Notes: generated from the sequence alone by a model not told the origin. A DNA stretch of 50,096 nucleotides from an uncultured Ardenticatenia bacterium (GCA_937127125.1 CAKZLO010000010.1:1-50096); one strand, 5' to 3'. Positions 1 through 8,437 are shown, counted from the first letter of the stretch. Numbers and translations are program-made.

Positions 1-131
1 AGGATGAGGGGTTGTGTGGCAAGCCGGGTGAGGAGCCCAAGGTAGTGATTAGTGGTCTGGGGTTGCCGGTGGAGATGATTTCGTACACGTTGAATGGTTG
101 TGCACCCCAGTTCGCTCTGTGGAGCTTCAGG
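1..131 (+). repeat. Near-identical direct repeat, copy 1 (in binding-protein gene)
   Basis: Bases 1-131 match 1009-1139 with only two mismatches (78 versus 1086 and 107 versus 1115). The offset is exactly 1008 bases (336 codons). Immediately after base 131 the two copies diverge mostly at third codon positions while the protein stays similar. The repeat may extend left beyond the window. Confidence 0.9.
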
Positions 132-1340
132 GATTTGGGCTACCTGACCTACTATGTAACCTACCTAATGGCTACTGGCGCGATCAAAGGGGTCGAGGGT
201 GAACAGTTCGAAGCAGGCCGCATGGGCGTCTACACCATCCACAAGGATCCTACCCGTGAGAAGGGTCTGCGCGTCCTGATGGGCCCCTTCACTGTTTACA
301 CCAAGGACAACATTGAGGCAGAGGTAGGCGCCCCAACCGGGGCAGCGCCAGTGGCGAAGGTGACGCCGGGCCAGGCGGTGAAGATGGTGTTGCTGCCCAA
401 GTTCCTGGGCAACCTGGTGTTTGATCAGGCGCACGAGGGTGCGCTGGAGGCTGCCAAAGAGGTGCAAAATCCGGAGCCGCTGCAATTCTTGGGGCCGACG
501 CCGCAGGACAGTGTGGCTGGGCAGATTGAGATAGTGACGAACAGCACGACGCAGGGTGTCGATGCGATCATGCTGTCGAACAATGCGGGGGATCAGATAG
601 TGCCGGCGGCGAAGGCGGCGCGAGAGGCTGGGATCACGTTTGTGACGTGGGACTCGCCGATACCTTCGGCGGAAGGTGAGCAGGTATTTGTAGCCCAGGT
701 GGACTTCAACGAGACGGGCAAAGTGATGGCCGACATGGCGTTGAACATACTGGGTCCGGAGGGTGGCAAGTTTGCGGTGTTGTCGGCTTCGCCGGATGCG
801 GCCAATCAGAATGCCTGGATAGCGGCGTTGAAGGAAGTGTTGAAGCAACCGGAGTATGCGAAATTAGAGTTGTTGGACATTGTGTATGGGAATGATGTGT
901 CGGAGGACAGTTACAACCAGGCATTGGCGTTGGTGGACAAGTATCCGGACATGAAGTTGATTATGGCGCCGACGACGATAGGTATAGCGGCGGGTGCGAA
1001 GGCGCTGCAGGATGAGGGGTTGTGTGGCAAGCCGGGTGAGGAGCCCAAGGTAGTGATTAGTGGTCTGGGGTTGCCGGTGGAGATGGTTTCGTACACGTTG
1101 AATGGTTGTGCACCTCAGTTCGCTCTGTGGAGCTTCAGGAACCTCGGCTATCTCACCTACTATGTCACCTATGCCCTGGCCACCGGTGCCATTAAGGGTG
1201 AGGTAGGCGAGCGCTTCGAAGCAGGCCGCATGGGCGTTTACACTATCCACAAGGATCCTACCCGCCCGAAGGGTCTGCGTGTCCTGATGGGCCCCTTCAG
1301 CATCTACGATAAGACCAACGTCGAGGCGGAAGCTAAGTAG
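1..1340 (+). CDS. RhaS-like sugar ABC transporter substrate-binding protein, tandem-domain, 5' end outside window
   Basis: The frame is open from the left edge (first whole codon at base 3), so the true start and any signal peptide lie upstream. The visible part holds the last ~108 residues of one periplasmic binding domain, a linker rich in Gly, Ala, Pro and Thr (about bases 325-375), then a complete second type-1 periplasmic-binding domain with a RhaS/LsrB-like pattern ([12 protein letters not shown] near its start, then [15 protein letters not shown], and a C-terminal region with YTIHKDPTR). The second copy is in frame and has no signal peptide of its own, so this reads as one protein with two fused binding domains. 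Such proteins deliver sugars to an ABC permease outside the membrane. The downstream dehydrogenase genes fit sugar or sugar-acid catabolism. The exact ligand cannot be read from sequence. The alternative is a recombination product of two adjacent paralogues. Confidence 0.85.
   Translation, partial: DEGLCGKPGEEPKVVISGLGLPVEMISYTLNGCAPQFALWSFRDLGYLTYYVTYLMATGAIKGVEGEQFEAGRMGVYTIHKDPTREKGLRVLMGPFTVYTKDNIEAEVGAPTGAAPVAKVTPGQAVKMVLLPKFLGNLVFDQAHEGALEAAKEVQNPEPLQFLGPTPQDSVAGQIEIVTNSTTQGVDAIMLSNNAGDQIVPAAKAAREAGITFVTWDSPIPSAEGEQVFVAQVDFNETGKVMADMALNILGPEGGKFAVLSASPDAANQNAWIAALKEVLKQPEYAKLELLDIVYGNDVSEDSYNQALALVDKYPDMKLIMAPTTIGIAAGAKALQDEGLCGKPGEEPKVVISGLGLPVEMVSYTLNGCAPQFALWSFRNLGYLTYYVTYALATGAIKGEVGERFEAGRMGVYTIHKDPTRPKGLRVLMGPFSIYDKTNVEAEAK
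1009..1139 (+). repeat. Near-identical direct repeat, copy 2
   Basis: This is the partner of bases 1-131, at 129 of 131 identical bases. The sharp edge between near-identity and strongly diverged but homologous sequence suggests local gene conversion or a fresh exchange between the two domains rather than uniform age. Confidence 0.9.
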
Positions 1341-1357
1341 TTTACCGCGCCATTCTG

Positions 1358-1386
1358 CTCCGGCCGGATGCCCCATCCGGCCGGAG
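1358..1386 (+). terminator. Strong hairpin after the binding-protein gene
   Basis: A perfect 13-bp stem (1358-1370 with 1374-1386) with a 3-base loop starts 17 bases after the stop codon. It is very GC-rich and is not followed by a T-run. It may therefore be an mRNA-stabilising or attenuating hairpin that keeps the binding protein more abundant than downstream products, rather than a full terminator. Confidence 0.6.
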
Positions 1387-1437
1387 CGATCTACTGTCGG
1401 GGATTCCTCTTTAGATAGCTTTGCTCTGCGAGGCGTG

Positions 1438-2538
1438 ATGAACTCCAAACAGCGTGTCCTAGCGGCAATGACCCGTCAGAGCTTGCCCGATCGGGTGCCG
1501 CTCCAGTTCGATCTTTCGCGGGCGCTGGCAGATCGACTCTGCCAGAAGCATAGTATCTCGCCGCATTATACAACTGCTTACTACGAGGATGTTACCTATA
1601 GGCTGTCCAATAACGAGCTGCGCGTGGCTATGGGCAGTGACTGTGTGGTCGTGGGTGCCAGCTTACCAAGAGGTTACCAACATCCTGTAGACAAGGATGG
1701 CTGCATCATCAATGAATTCAAGATGCGCATGCGACAGGGGCCTATCTATATGGAGGTGGTTGAGCATCCGCTGGCTCACGTAACGGAAGCTGCCGAAGTG
1801 GAAGACTTTCCATTTCCTGATCCTCTGGCGGAGGGTCGTTTCGACGATGCGGCCGCCCTGATTGAGAAATATCGTGACGAGAATTTCATCGTTGGCGATG
1901 TCGAGCTCACAATGTTCGATATGATGCAACAGCTTGTCGGTATGGAAAAGCTCCTCACCGATATGGCCACGGGAGCGCCCTACATCGAGCCGCTGATCGA
2001 AAAGTGCAAAAACTTTGCCCTGGCGATCGGACAACAGTTGGTGCGGATGGGTGTGGATGGTATCTGGACCGGGGATGACTTTGGGGCCCAGCATGGATTG
2101 CTGATTTCCCCACGTATGTGGAGGCAGTACTTCAAGGAACATTATCGCGAGATATATGCAGCTTTCAAGGCAATCAATCCGCACATCGTCATTATGCAAC
2201 ACTGCGACGGTGCCGTTGCGCCTATCCTCGAGGAATGGATCGAAGTTGGCCTGGAAGTGTTTAATCCAGTCCAGCCGAACGTTCCAGGTCATGATCCTCA
2301 GGAGCTCAAACGTCGCTTTGGTGATCGACTCTCTTTTTGGGGCGCGATTGACCAGCAGAAGCTGCTGCCATTTGGCAGCCCCGCGGAAATTGAAGCTGAT
2401 GTGAAGGCGAAGATTGAGGTGTTGGGGCAGGGTGGCGGTTACATGGTCGCTCCGGCGCATATCATTCAAGCAGATACTCCGATCGAAAATGTGGAAGCCT
2501 TCATCGCTGCAGTGAAGAAACACGGCACGTACGAATGA
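1438..2538 (+). CDS. Uroporphyrinogen decarboxylase (UroD/MtaA) family protein
   Basis: This 366-residue protein of the UroD fold (PF01208) is closer to the MtaA/CmuA-like methyltransferase branch than to heme-pathway HemE. It begins with MNSKQRVLAAM, has GDDFGAQHGLLISP in the middle and MQHCDGAV with adjacent His and Cys (the zinc-ligand region in methyltransferases), and ends with GGYMVAPAHIIQADTP. The family includes corrinoid-dependent methyltransferases as well as many members of unknown role linked to sugar transporter operons. ATG 1438 was chosen over GTG 1435 because a GAGG sequence sits just upstream at 1430-1433. It lies between a sugar-binding protein and an SDR gene, so a role in the same catabolic pathway, perhaps demethylation or decarboxylation of a sugar derivative, is inference only. 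Confidence 0.8.
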   Translation: MNSKQRVLAAMTRQSLPDRVPLQFDLSRALADRLCQKHSISPHYTTAYYEDVTYRLSNNELRVAMGSDCVVVGASLPRGYQHPVDKDGCIINEFKMRMRQGPIYMEVVEHPLAHVTEAAEVEDFPFPDPLAEGRFDDAAALIEKYRDENFIVGDVELTMFDMMQQLVGMEKLLTDMATGAPYIEPLIEKCKNFALAIGQQLVRMGVDGIWTGDDFGAQHGLLISPRMWRQYFKEHYREIYAAFKAINPHIVIMQHCDGAVAPILEEWIEVGLEVFNPVQPNVPGHDPQELKRRFGDRLSFWGAIDQQKLLPFGSPAEIEADVKAKIEVLGQGGGYMVAPAHIIQADTPIENVEAFIAAVKKHGTYE

Positions 2539-2602
2539 AGGGAAATTGTATACCCCAAGGTTGTAAATCTGCCCAACGGCTATCATTGGAGATGAGGGGA
2601 TT

Positions 2603-3361
2603 ATGCGTCTCAAGGACAAAGTAGCCATTGTCACAGGGGGTTCGCGCGGAATTGGGCGTGCCATTGCCTTGCGCCTAGGTCAGGAGGGGGCCAAGGTGGC
2701 CGTAGTGCATCTGCGCGGCAGCGAAGGGGAAGACGTGGCCCGGCTGATCCGGCAGCACGGTAGCACCGCTATCGCCATACACTGTGACGTCTCTGATAGT
2801 CAGCAGGTGCAGGCGATGGTGAATCGGGTTGTGCAAGAATGGGGCCGGATTGATATCCTGGTTAACAATGCGGCCATCTGCCCCTTCAAACCATTTCTCG
2901 AAATCTCTGAGGAACTCTGGGATCAGGTGCTGGAGACCAATCTAAAGGGCTACTTCCTGTGCTCACAGGCAGTAGCGCGGGTGATGGTTGAACAGGGGAT
3001 AAAGGGACGCATCATCGCTGTCAGCTCCATCTCTTCTGAGTTTGGGGGCAGCCAACAAACGCACTACTGTGCCTCCAAGGCTGGCATCAATCTGTTGATC
3101 AAGTCTATGGCGATCGCCCTCGGGCCGTATGGCATTACCTGCAATGCTGTATTGCCAGGCACTGTGGAGACAGATATCAATCGTGAACAGCTGGCTGACC
3201 CCGAAGTGCGGGCGTATTGGTCACGGCGTGCGCCGCTGGGACGCATTGGCATGCCTGAGGATATTGCGGGTCCGGTGGTGTTTTTTGCCAGTGATGACTC
3301 TGCCTGGTGTACGGGTGCGATGTTGGTGGTCGATGGCGGTGTGTCCGTCAACCTTCAGTGA
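2603..3361 (+). CDS. SDR-family NAD(P)-dependent oxidoreductase (first of two)
   Basis: This is a classical short-chain dehydrogenase/reductase of 252 residues. It has the cofactor motif TGGSRGIG (11-18), the NNAA motif (88-91), the catalytic serine region SSIS (141-144) and YCASK with Tyr155 and Lys159, and it ends with the usual VDGG segment. Such enzymes oxidise or reduce alcohols, ketones or sugars in the cytoplasm. The start follows a GAGGGGA ribosome site at 2594-2600. It shares the NNA-ICP-x-x-PF segment with the second SDR gene at 4737, which suggests the two are paralogues acting in the same pathway. Together with the lactonase-like gene that follows, oxidation of a sugar to its lactone is plausible. 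The substrate is not readable from the sequence. Confidence 0.88.
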   Translation: MRLKDKVAIVTGGSRGIGRAIALRLGQEGAKVAVVHLRGSEGEDVARLIRQHGSTAIAIHCDVSDSQQVQAMVNRVVQEWGRIDILVNNAAICPFKPFLEISEELWDQVLETNLKGYFLCSQAVARVMVEQGIKGRIIAVSSISSEFGGSQQTHYCASKAGINLLIKSMAIALGPYGITCNAVLPGTVETDINREQLADPEVRAYWSRRAPLGRIGMPEDIAGPVVFFASDDSAWCTGAMLVVDGGVSVNLQ

Positions 3362-3403
3362 AGAACGCAATGGCTTAGGGGAACTAGCAGGGGAATGTGG
3401 ACA

Positions 3404-4192
3404 ATGACGACTTACACGATCAAAGCGGTGAAGTATTGTGAACAGAGCGTGCCCGGTGCGCAGATGTTTTACATGGCACGCTGGGATGAATGGCTGGAAG
3501 CGGATTTCTTCTTCTTCATCCTGCGCCGTGATGATGGTAAGGTTATGCTGATAGATACAGGTATTCGCGACGTGGCAGAGATCCAGCCACTTGTGACTGC
3601 TGGGGTGGGGGAGCGCGGGCGTTTTCGCATGGATATGGCTACACAGAACATCCCTCTGCTGCTGCGTCGCGAAGGGATTGATCCGAATGAGGTTGAGTAC
3701 GTCTTTCTCACCCACTTGCACTATGATCACTGCTCCAATGTACACCTTTTCCCCAATGCGAAGATTGTGGTCTCGCGCACAGGCTGGCATCGCACGCTCG
3801 ACCCTCCCCATCCGAACCTAGTGCCGGATGTGCTCTTCCCGCGCGATGTGCTGGCCTATCTGATCAGCGAGGCCCGTGATCGGTTGATCCTGGCCGATGA
3901 TGAATCCCCTGAAATCATTCCTGGCATTGGCGCGTTCTATATAGGTGGCCATACGATGTGTAGTCAGGCGGTCACAGTGCAGACCAAACAAGGTTGCGCC
4001 GTTTTCCCTGGTGACACCATTTTCTACTATGAAAATTTGGAGAAGAAGCATCCGGTTGGACTTGCAGTGGACATTGTGCAGTGCTATCAGGCAATGGAGC
4101 GTGTGCGTGCTGTGGCAGACATCGTTGTGCCACCTCACGACCCACTCCTCCTGAAGCGATATCCTGACGGAGTGGTTGTGGGTGACACCTGA
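3404..4192 (+). CDS. Metallo-beta-lactamase-fold hydrolase, N-acyl homoserine lactonase-like
   Basis: This 262-residue protein has the HLHYDH dizinc motif (His104, His106, Asp108, His109), a GGH histidine (183), GDT aspartate (204) and PPHD histidine (245), the full ligand set of AHL-lactonase-like MBL enzymes. It has no signal peptide, so it should be cytoplasmic. The ATG at 3404 was preferred over ATG 3395 because AGGGGA (3389-3394) abuts 3395 but lies nine bases before 3404. The family hydrolyses lactone esters, including quorum signals. Between two SDR dehydrogenase genes in a sugar-uptake cluster, opening of a sugar lactone is a more natural inferred role than quorum quenching. Confidence 0.85.
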   Translation: MTTYTIKAVKYCEQSVPGAQMFYMARWDEWLEADFFFFILRRDDGKVMLIDTGIRDVAEIQPLVTAGVGERGRFRMDMATQNIPLLLRREGIDPNEVEYVFLTHLHYDHCSNVHLFPNAKIVVSRTGWHRTLDPPHPNLVPDVLFPRDVLAYLISEARDRLILADDESPEIIPGIGAFYIGGHTMCSQAVTVQTKQGCAVFPGDTIFYYENLEKKHPVGLAVDIVQCYQAMERVRAVADIVVPPHDPLLLKRYPDGVVVGDT

Positions 4193-4280
4193 GCCGAATG
4201 CTCAGGTCACCTGTCTCGTAGGGTGTCCTCGATTTGTTCAGTCGTATAGTCTATCAATCTCGTCATCCATGGAGGTTAGA

Positions 4281-4658
4281 ATGCCCCACCTTGAGTCGGC
4301 AACTCGCGAGAGTGCTCGTGTATATCGCCTGCCCGGGCGCAACTGGTATTATCTGATCGGCCCACAGAATAGCCAAGCGAGAAACATGACTTTTGGCTTG
4401 GCGGAATTTCCTGGTGGCACAGCTGCCGCGTTTCACGTGCATGCCGAGGAAGAAGAGATCGTATACATCCTTTCGGGAAATGGCGCTGTGGTCACCGAGG
4501 ATCAAGTTGTGGAGACTCGCCCTGGTGTCGCTGTCTTTATCCCGCCGGGTGTATCGCATCAAATTCGTGCTGATGGGCCGGAACCGCTCTGGCTTGTGTC
4601 CGTTTTCTCCCCACCTGTCATTCCAGGCAGTTACGACCCCACTAGGGATGCAAAATAG
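4281..4658 (+). CDS. Small cupin-domain protein
   Basis: This single-domain cupin has 125 residues. The metal-site pattern is present: H52-x-H54-x4-E59 in the first cupin motif and His93 in the second (IPPGVSHQI). The start at ATG 4281 follows GGAGG at 4271-4275; longer in-frame versions from upstream have no such site and an unrelated N-terminus. Small cupins in sugar clusters act as isomerases, dioxygenases or ligand sensors, and this sequence does not settle which. It sits between the lactonase-like gene and the second SDR gene, on the same strand. Confidence 0.8.
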   Translation: MPHLESATRESARVYRLPGRNWYYLIGPQNSQARNMTFGLAEFPGGTAAAFHVHAEEEEIVYILSGNGAVVTEDQVVETRPGVAVFIPPGVSHQIRADGPEPLWLVSVFSPPVIPGSYDPTRDAK

Positions 4659-4693
4659 TACTGTAGATCTTGTGTCGGGCCTGACTTCAGTTG

Positions 4694-4720
4694 GGGATAA
4701 CGTAAAAAACGTCTTATCCC
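4694..4720 (+). other. Intergenic hairpin between cupin and SDR genes
   Basis: GGGATA (4694-4699) pairs with TATCCC (4715-4720) and ACGT pairs with ACGT inside it, leaving a two-base bulge and a loop of five A. It lies 36 bases after the cupin stop and 16 bases before the next start. It may tune read-through or mRNA stability within the operon. Confidence 0.35.
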
Positions 4721-4736
4721 TGGATGGGAAGATGAG

Positions 4737-5486
4737 ATGAAGTCCGATGAACTGAGCGGACGTGTAGCGGTTGTCACTGGCGCGGCGCGTGGCATTGGAT
4801 TGGCCATTGCTCAGGCCTTGATTGCGCGTAGTGCATCTGTCGCCTTGTGGGATTTGGATGCGCAAGCGCTGGAGCAGGCAACGCCTTCCGTGGGAGGAAA
4901 TGCCTTGCCCCTTGTGGTCGATGTGACTGACGCCGAGGCGGTGCGTGCGGCGGTCATGCAGGTGGTGGATCATTTCGGTGCATTGCACATTTTGGTCAAC
5001 AATGCTGGCATCTGTCCGATGACCCCCTTTGAGCAGATCAGCGAGCAGGAATGGGAACGGGTGCTGGCTGTTAATCTCAAGAGTGCGTTCCTGTGTTGTC
5101 AGGCAGCGTGGCCTTCTTTGTGTCGTGCTGGGCCACACGGGCGTATCATTAACATCTCATCAGTGGCGGGGCAGATGGGTGGCGTCTCGGTGGGAGTGCA
5201 TTATGCGGCCGCCAAGGCCGGCCTAGTCGGGCTGACCAAAGCACTGGCCCAACGGTTGGCACAATACGGAGTGACTGTTAATTGTGTGGCGCCCGGCACA
5301 ACGGCAACAGAGATGACTGCTACCTGGTCGCAGGAAGATCTAGGGCGGGCATTGGCCAAAATCCCGTTGGGACGTCTGGCGCAGCCGGACGAAATCGCCG
5401 AGGCAGTATGTTACTTGGCATCAGACCGGGCTGCTTTCATCACTGGCGCAACACTTGACATAAATGGGGGTCTTTACTTACGCTGA
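4737..5486 (+). CDS. SDR-family NAD(P)-dependent oxidoreductase (second of two)
   Basis: This 249-residue classical SDR has TGAARGIG (14-21), NNAG (88-91), SSVAG serines (141-142), and YAAAK with Tyr156 and Lys160. It ends with a short INGG-type tail. An aspartate in WDLDAQ at the end of the second beta strand suggests NAD(H) rather than NADP(H); that is family knowledge applied to this sequence. It is the last gene of the cluster on this strand. It resembles the SDR at 2603 strongly around the NNA-ICP-x-x-PF segment and probably arose by duplication, acting on a related substrate or at a different position of the same sugar. Confidence 0.88.
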   Translation: MKSDELSGRVAVVTGAARGIGLAIAQALIARSASVALWDLDAQALEQATPSVGGNALPLVVDVTDAEAVRAAVMQVVDHFGALHILVNNAGICPMTPFEQISEQEWERVLAVNLKSAFLCCQAAWPSLCRAGPHGRIINISSVAGQMGGVSVGVHYAAAKAGLVGLTKALAQRLAQYGVTVNCVAPGTTATEMTATWSQEDLGRALAKIPLGRLAQPDEIAEAVCYLASDRAAFITGATLDINGGLYLR

Positions 5487-5514
5487 CGCCACTCAGGCTC
5501 CAAGTCTTTCCCGC

Positions 5515-5541
5515 GGTTTTCGTGTAGAAAAGCCGAAAACC
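5515..5541. terminator. Hairpin between convergent SDR and GHMP kinase genes
   Basis: GGTTTTCG (5515-5522) pairs perfectly with CGAAAACC (5534-5541), with an 11-base loop. It lies between the ends of two facing operons and touches the stop codon of the minus-strand kinase, so it could terminate transcripts from both sides. No long T-run follows. Confidence 0.45.
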
Positions 5542-6542
5542 TATTCTGCTTCCAGCGTTGCGCCGGCCACCGGCTCGACGCGGTAGATAGCTTGTGCACC
5601 GGCGGCTTGCAGCGCCGTCTCTAGCGGTGTGATATCCTCTTCAAGCCAGAGCACGATGATCGTTCCGCCATCACCGGCGCCAGCGAGCTTGGCTGCTGGT
5701 GCACCGGCGGCCAGTGCGGCGGCAATAAGTCTCTCATTTGACTCACCCGATCCGCCCAAATCGCGCTGGATGGCATGATTTTCATTCATCACCCGTGCTA
5801 GCAGATCCCAGTCTTCGAGCAGCAACGCGCGCTTGCCGATACGTGCCAGTTCGGTAATGCGTTTGTAGCCTTCCACCACCTGTGGGTCGCCTTCCAGCCA
5901 TCGTTCGCGCAATGGCTTGTGCACCGCGCCTGACGAGTGTTGCACGCCGGTAAAGCCCAGGACGAACGGCAGCTGGCGTACGTAGGGTGCGATGGGCTCG
6001 ACGGTGGCGAACAATTCCGCTTCTTCAGCGCGGTAGAATTGCTTGCCACGAAAGTCCATGTAGTTGAGGCCTCCGAAGGTGCACATATAGGCATCCTGGT
6101 AGCCACAGACCACTTTGAGGTGGTGTAGCTCGATAAACCGGGCCTTCTCTGCCAGCTGGTAACGATTCAGGTGCTTTCCCATCCATGCTAACAACCCTTG
6201 CAACAGGGACACCACCAACGCGGTAGATCCTGCTAACCCGCTGCGCAGTGGAATTTCGCTTTCATATTCGATACAGCAAGTGATGGGTGGCAGGCGTAAA
6301 TAGGTGAGTACAGCGCGCGCTACATCGAAAGCATCACCCCGTGGGCGCAGGTCACCCCAATTCTGAACGTGGCAAGTTTCGCCATTGGTGCATAAAGTCA
6401 GTCTGTCCGCTGAGGTGATGTGCACGCGAGCACGCATCGGCACGGAGCAGGACAACACTGCGCCGCCGTACATGTCTGTGGGGTTACCAATCACTCCGGC
6501 TCGGCCAGGCGCCGAGCTAACTATCTTTCGGTTAGAGCTCAT
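5541..6542 (-). CDS. GHMP-family sugar kinase
   Basis: This 333-residue GHMP kinase shows motif 1 as APGRAGVIGN-PTDMYGG (about 11-27), motif 2 as PLRSGLAGSTAL (98-109, a variant of the P-x3-G-L-x-S-S phosphate loop) and motif 3 as KLAGAGDGG (285-293). Members phosphorylate sugars, heptose phosphates or mevalonate. Its start overlaps the end of galU by 11 bases, so the two are co-translated. A kinase next to a sugar nucleotidyltransferase suggests salvage: sugar to sugar-1-phosphate to UDP-sugar. A HddA-like heptose kinase or a glucuronokinase-like activity are the nearest candidates. The exact substrate is unknown. Confidence 0.85.
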   Translation of the reverse strand: MSSNRKIVSSAPGRAGVIGNPTDMYGGAVLSCSVPMRARVHITSADRLTLCTNGETCHVQNWGDLRPRGDAFDVARAVLTYLRLPPITCCIEYESEIPLRSGLAGSTALVVSLLQGLLAWMGKHLNRYQLAEKARFIELHHLKVVCGYQDAYMCTFGGLNYMDFRGKQFYRAEEAELFATVEPIAPYVRQLPFVLGFTGVQHSSGAVHKPLRERWLEGDPQVVEGYKRITELARIGKRALLLEDWDLLARVMNENHAIQRDLGGSGESNERLIAAALAAGAPAAKLAGAGDGGTIIVLWLEEDITPLETALQAAGAQAIYRVEPVAGATLEAE

Positions 6543-7434
6543 ACGCTTTGGACTTTAGATATTGACGTGCTAGATAGCCGTAACGCTCGTCGGCGAGGGC
6601 AAAGTCAATAAAGGTTCGAAAATAGCTTTCGAAGTTGCCAATGTCATAGCGTCTTTCGTTAGGTCGGAATAACCAAGCATAGACAGGTTGTCCCATTTGG
6701 ATGAGCAGTTTGATCGCGTCAGTGAGCTGGATCTCGCCCCGGCTGTCAGGTGGAGTACGCGCAAGCGCCTCAAAGATAAGCGGGCTGAACGTATAACGCG
6801 CTGCCACTGCAAGTCGGCTGGCCACTGTACCTCGTGGCGGTTTCTCGACAATATCGACCATTGGAGTCGGTTGACCGGGAGGTGGTGGCTCGCGCTGGAC
6901 GATTACAATGCCATAGCGGTGAGTCTCTTCCGGGGGTACTTCCTCGACGGCCACGACGGCAGCCGCGTTCAGGCTCAGATGAGCCTCCATCATCGCACGC
7001 AGTGGGGCGGAAGGTTCCATGGCGGCAATAAGCGAGTCGCCTAACGCCACAACGCAGTGATCACCGTCCACAAACTCAGCACCCAATGCCACGGCGTCGC
7101 CCAGTCCACGCGGACTGCTCTGTCGCGTGTAGAAGAAGTGGGAGTCGCGTTGGATGTAGGCCAGCTCAGCCAGCATAGCCTCATTGCCTGCCTGCTTCAA
7201 TGCGGCCAGCAATACAGGGTCGGTGTCAAAGTGATCCTCGATAGCCTGTTTGCGCCGTCCTGTGATGATGAGGATCTGTTTGACGCCGGCGTCTTGCAAC
7301 TCCTCAACGACATATTGCATAGCGGGCTTGCGTCCGACTGGTAGCATCTCTTTAGGTTGTGACTTGGTGGCTGGCAGCAACCGCGTGCCTAATCCAGCAG
7401 CAGGTATAATCGCCTTGGTAATTCGCTGAGTCAT
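6532..7434 (-). CDS. galU: UTP-glucose-1-phosphate uridylyltransferase family
   Basis: The protein has 300 residues, normal for bacterial GalU. It has the nucleotidyltransferase signature GLGTRLLPAT near residue 14 and KEMLPV (28-33). Later landmarks are a GLGDAV loop, DIVEKP and a C-terminal GEIQLTDAI. It would make UDP-glucose, or a UDP-sugar from the product of the linked GHMP kinase, in the cytoplasm. The start at 7434 follows a clear GGAGGGAG ribosome site; an upstream in-frame extension to 7509 would run through the promoter and lacks family similarity. The gene is first of a two-gene operon. Confidence 0.9.
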   Translation of the reverse strand: MTQRITKAIIPAAGLGTRLLPATKSQPKEMLPVGRKPAMQYVVEELQDAGVKQILIITGRRKQAIEDHFDTDPVLLAALKQAGNEAMLAELAYIQRDSHFFYTRQSSPRGLGDAVALGAEFVDGDHCVVALGDSLIAAMEPSAPLRAMMEAHLSLNAAAVVAVEEVPPEETHRYGIVIVQREPPPPGQPTPMVDIVEKPPRGTVASRLAVAARYTFSPLIFEALARTPPDSRGEIQLTDAIKLLIQMGQPVYAWLFRPNERRYDIGNFESYFRTFIDFALADERYGYLARQYLKSKAYEL

Positions 7435-7480
7435 TACTCCCTCCGCCACGTTAGGGTTAGGGTACTCGCTCTGATTGTCC

Positions 7481-7509
7481 ATCATACTTTGAAGTGGGAG
7501 TTGATGCAA
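7481..7509 (-). promoter_or_regulatory. Promoter for the galU-kinase operon
   Basis: On the minus strand TTGCAT (7504-7509) is followed after 17 bases by TATGAT (7481-7486). The predicted start of transcription is near 7474, giving a leader of about 40 bases before galU. Confidence 0.55.
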
Positions 7510-7657
7510 TCTGGGATGTTAGCTTGTTCAGACGCATTGGGCTGTCAGGGAATGTTCGCCTGCGGCACAAGGTCAAGCGTTGTGCCACAATCGGCTGTGG
7601 GTTGATCTCTTCGAGGTTGGTCCATATGTAGTGCTGTATAACCTCAACGATAGCTGG

Positions 7658-7686
7658 TTGCTGACCACTGTGCCTCCCTGTATAAT
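7658..7686 (+). promoter_or_regulatory. Promoter for the zinc-ribbon gene
   Basis: TTGCTG (7658-7663), a 17-base spacer and a perfect TATAAT (7681-7686) give a predicted start near 7693, about 43 bases before the ATG at 7736. The rest of 7435-7735 is non-coding and holds a 7-bp hairpin (7564-7570 with 7580-7586). Confidence 0.65.
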
Positions 7687-7735
7687 GGGAGTGATAAAGT
7701 GCCCGCCTGACGATGCTGGTGAAGGAGAGTGGGTC

Positions 7736-8437
7736 ATGAGTCGCAGCCAGATGTTGTATGATTTGCAACAGACAGACCTGGAACTGGAGAGTATTGCCCA
7801 GCGACTGGAACAGATCGCCACCAGATTGTCTGAGGACAGTCACCTCAAGCAAGCACAACAACGCGCTGCCGAGGCGGAGGCGAAACTGCATGGATGCCAT
7901 GTCCAAACTAAAGATCTAGATTTGGAGATTCGCAGCCTGACGCAGCGCATCGAAGCTGACGAACAGAAGCTTTACGGTGGGCGCGTGACCAACCCCAAAG
8001 AGCTGTCAAGTCTCCAAAATGATATTGCAGCTCTCAAGCGCTGGCGCGAGAAGAAGGAAGAGAGCTTGCTGGAGGCGATGGAAGCAGAGGAAACGGCCCA
8101 GGCCCAATTAGCAGAAGCGCGCACAGCATTGGCGCATATTATGGAAGAGTGGCAGTCAACGCAGGCCAGCCTTCTCGCCGAAAGAGAACGCCTTGAGGAA
8201 CGCCGGCGTGAGTTGGAGGAATATCGCAATTTCCTGCTCTCCTCATTAGCGCAGGCTGACATCGAGACATACGATCGATTGCGTGCACGCAAGGGAGGCC
8301 GTGCGGTGGCGGGGGTGAAAGGAGGTATCTGCCAGGGATGCCACGTGGCGCCCCCGCTTCACCAGATACAACAGGCAAGCGTTGGGGTTGAGCTGGTCTT
8401 CTGTAACAACTGTGGGCGCATTCTCCACGTGCTGTAG
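7736..8437 (+). CDS. COG1579-type coiled-coil protein with C4 zinc ribbon
   Basis: This 233-residue protein is almost entirely alpha-helical coiled coil (about residues 5-170), followed by a C-terminal zinc ribbon with Cys199-x2-Cys202 and Cys223-x2-Cys226. It belongs to the widespread COG1579 family (CT398-like), which is thought to bind nucleic acid or act as an adaptor; no activity is established. ATG 7736 was chosen because AAGGAG lies at 7722-7727. A longer open frame from 7580 would include the promoter and shows no similarity. It appears to be a single-gene unit, convergent with the lipoprotein gene. Confidence 0.85.
   Translation: MSRSQMLYDLQQTDLELESIAQRLEQIATRLSEDSHLKQAQQRAAEAEAKLHGCHVQTKDLDLEIRSLTQRIEADEQKLYGGRVTNPKELSSLQNDIAALKRWREKKEESLLEAMEAEETAQAQLAEARTALAHIMEEWQSTQASLLAERERLEERRRELEEYRNFLLSSLAQADIETYDRLRARKGGRAVAGVKGGICQGCHVAPPLHQIQQASVGVELVFCNNCGRILHVL

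Noticed and set aside
1663-2664. Long antisense open frame opposite the UroD-like gene (also 165-848, 24489-25325 and others)
   Set aside because: These have no ribosome site, no family similarity and odd composition; they are mirror frames of well-supported genes in GC-biased codons.
7564-7586. GGCACAA ... TTGTGCC hairpin as a terminator
   Set aside because: It is upstream of genes on both sides, with no transcript ending there and no T-run.
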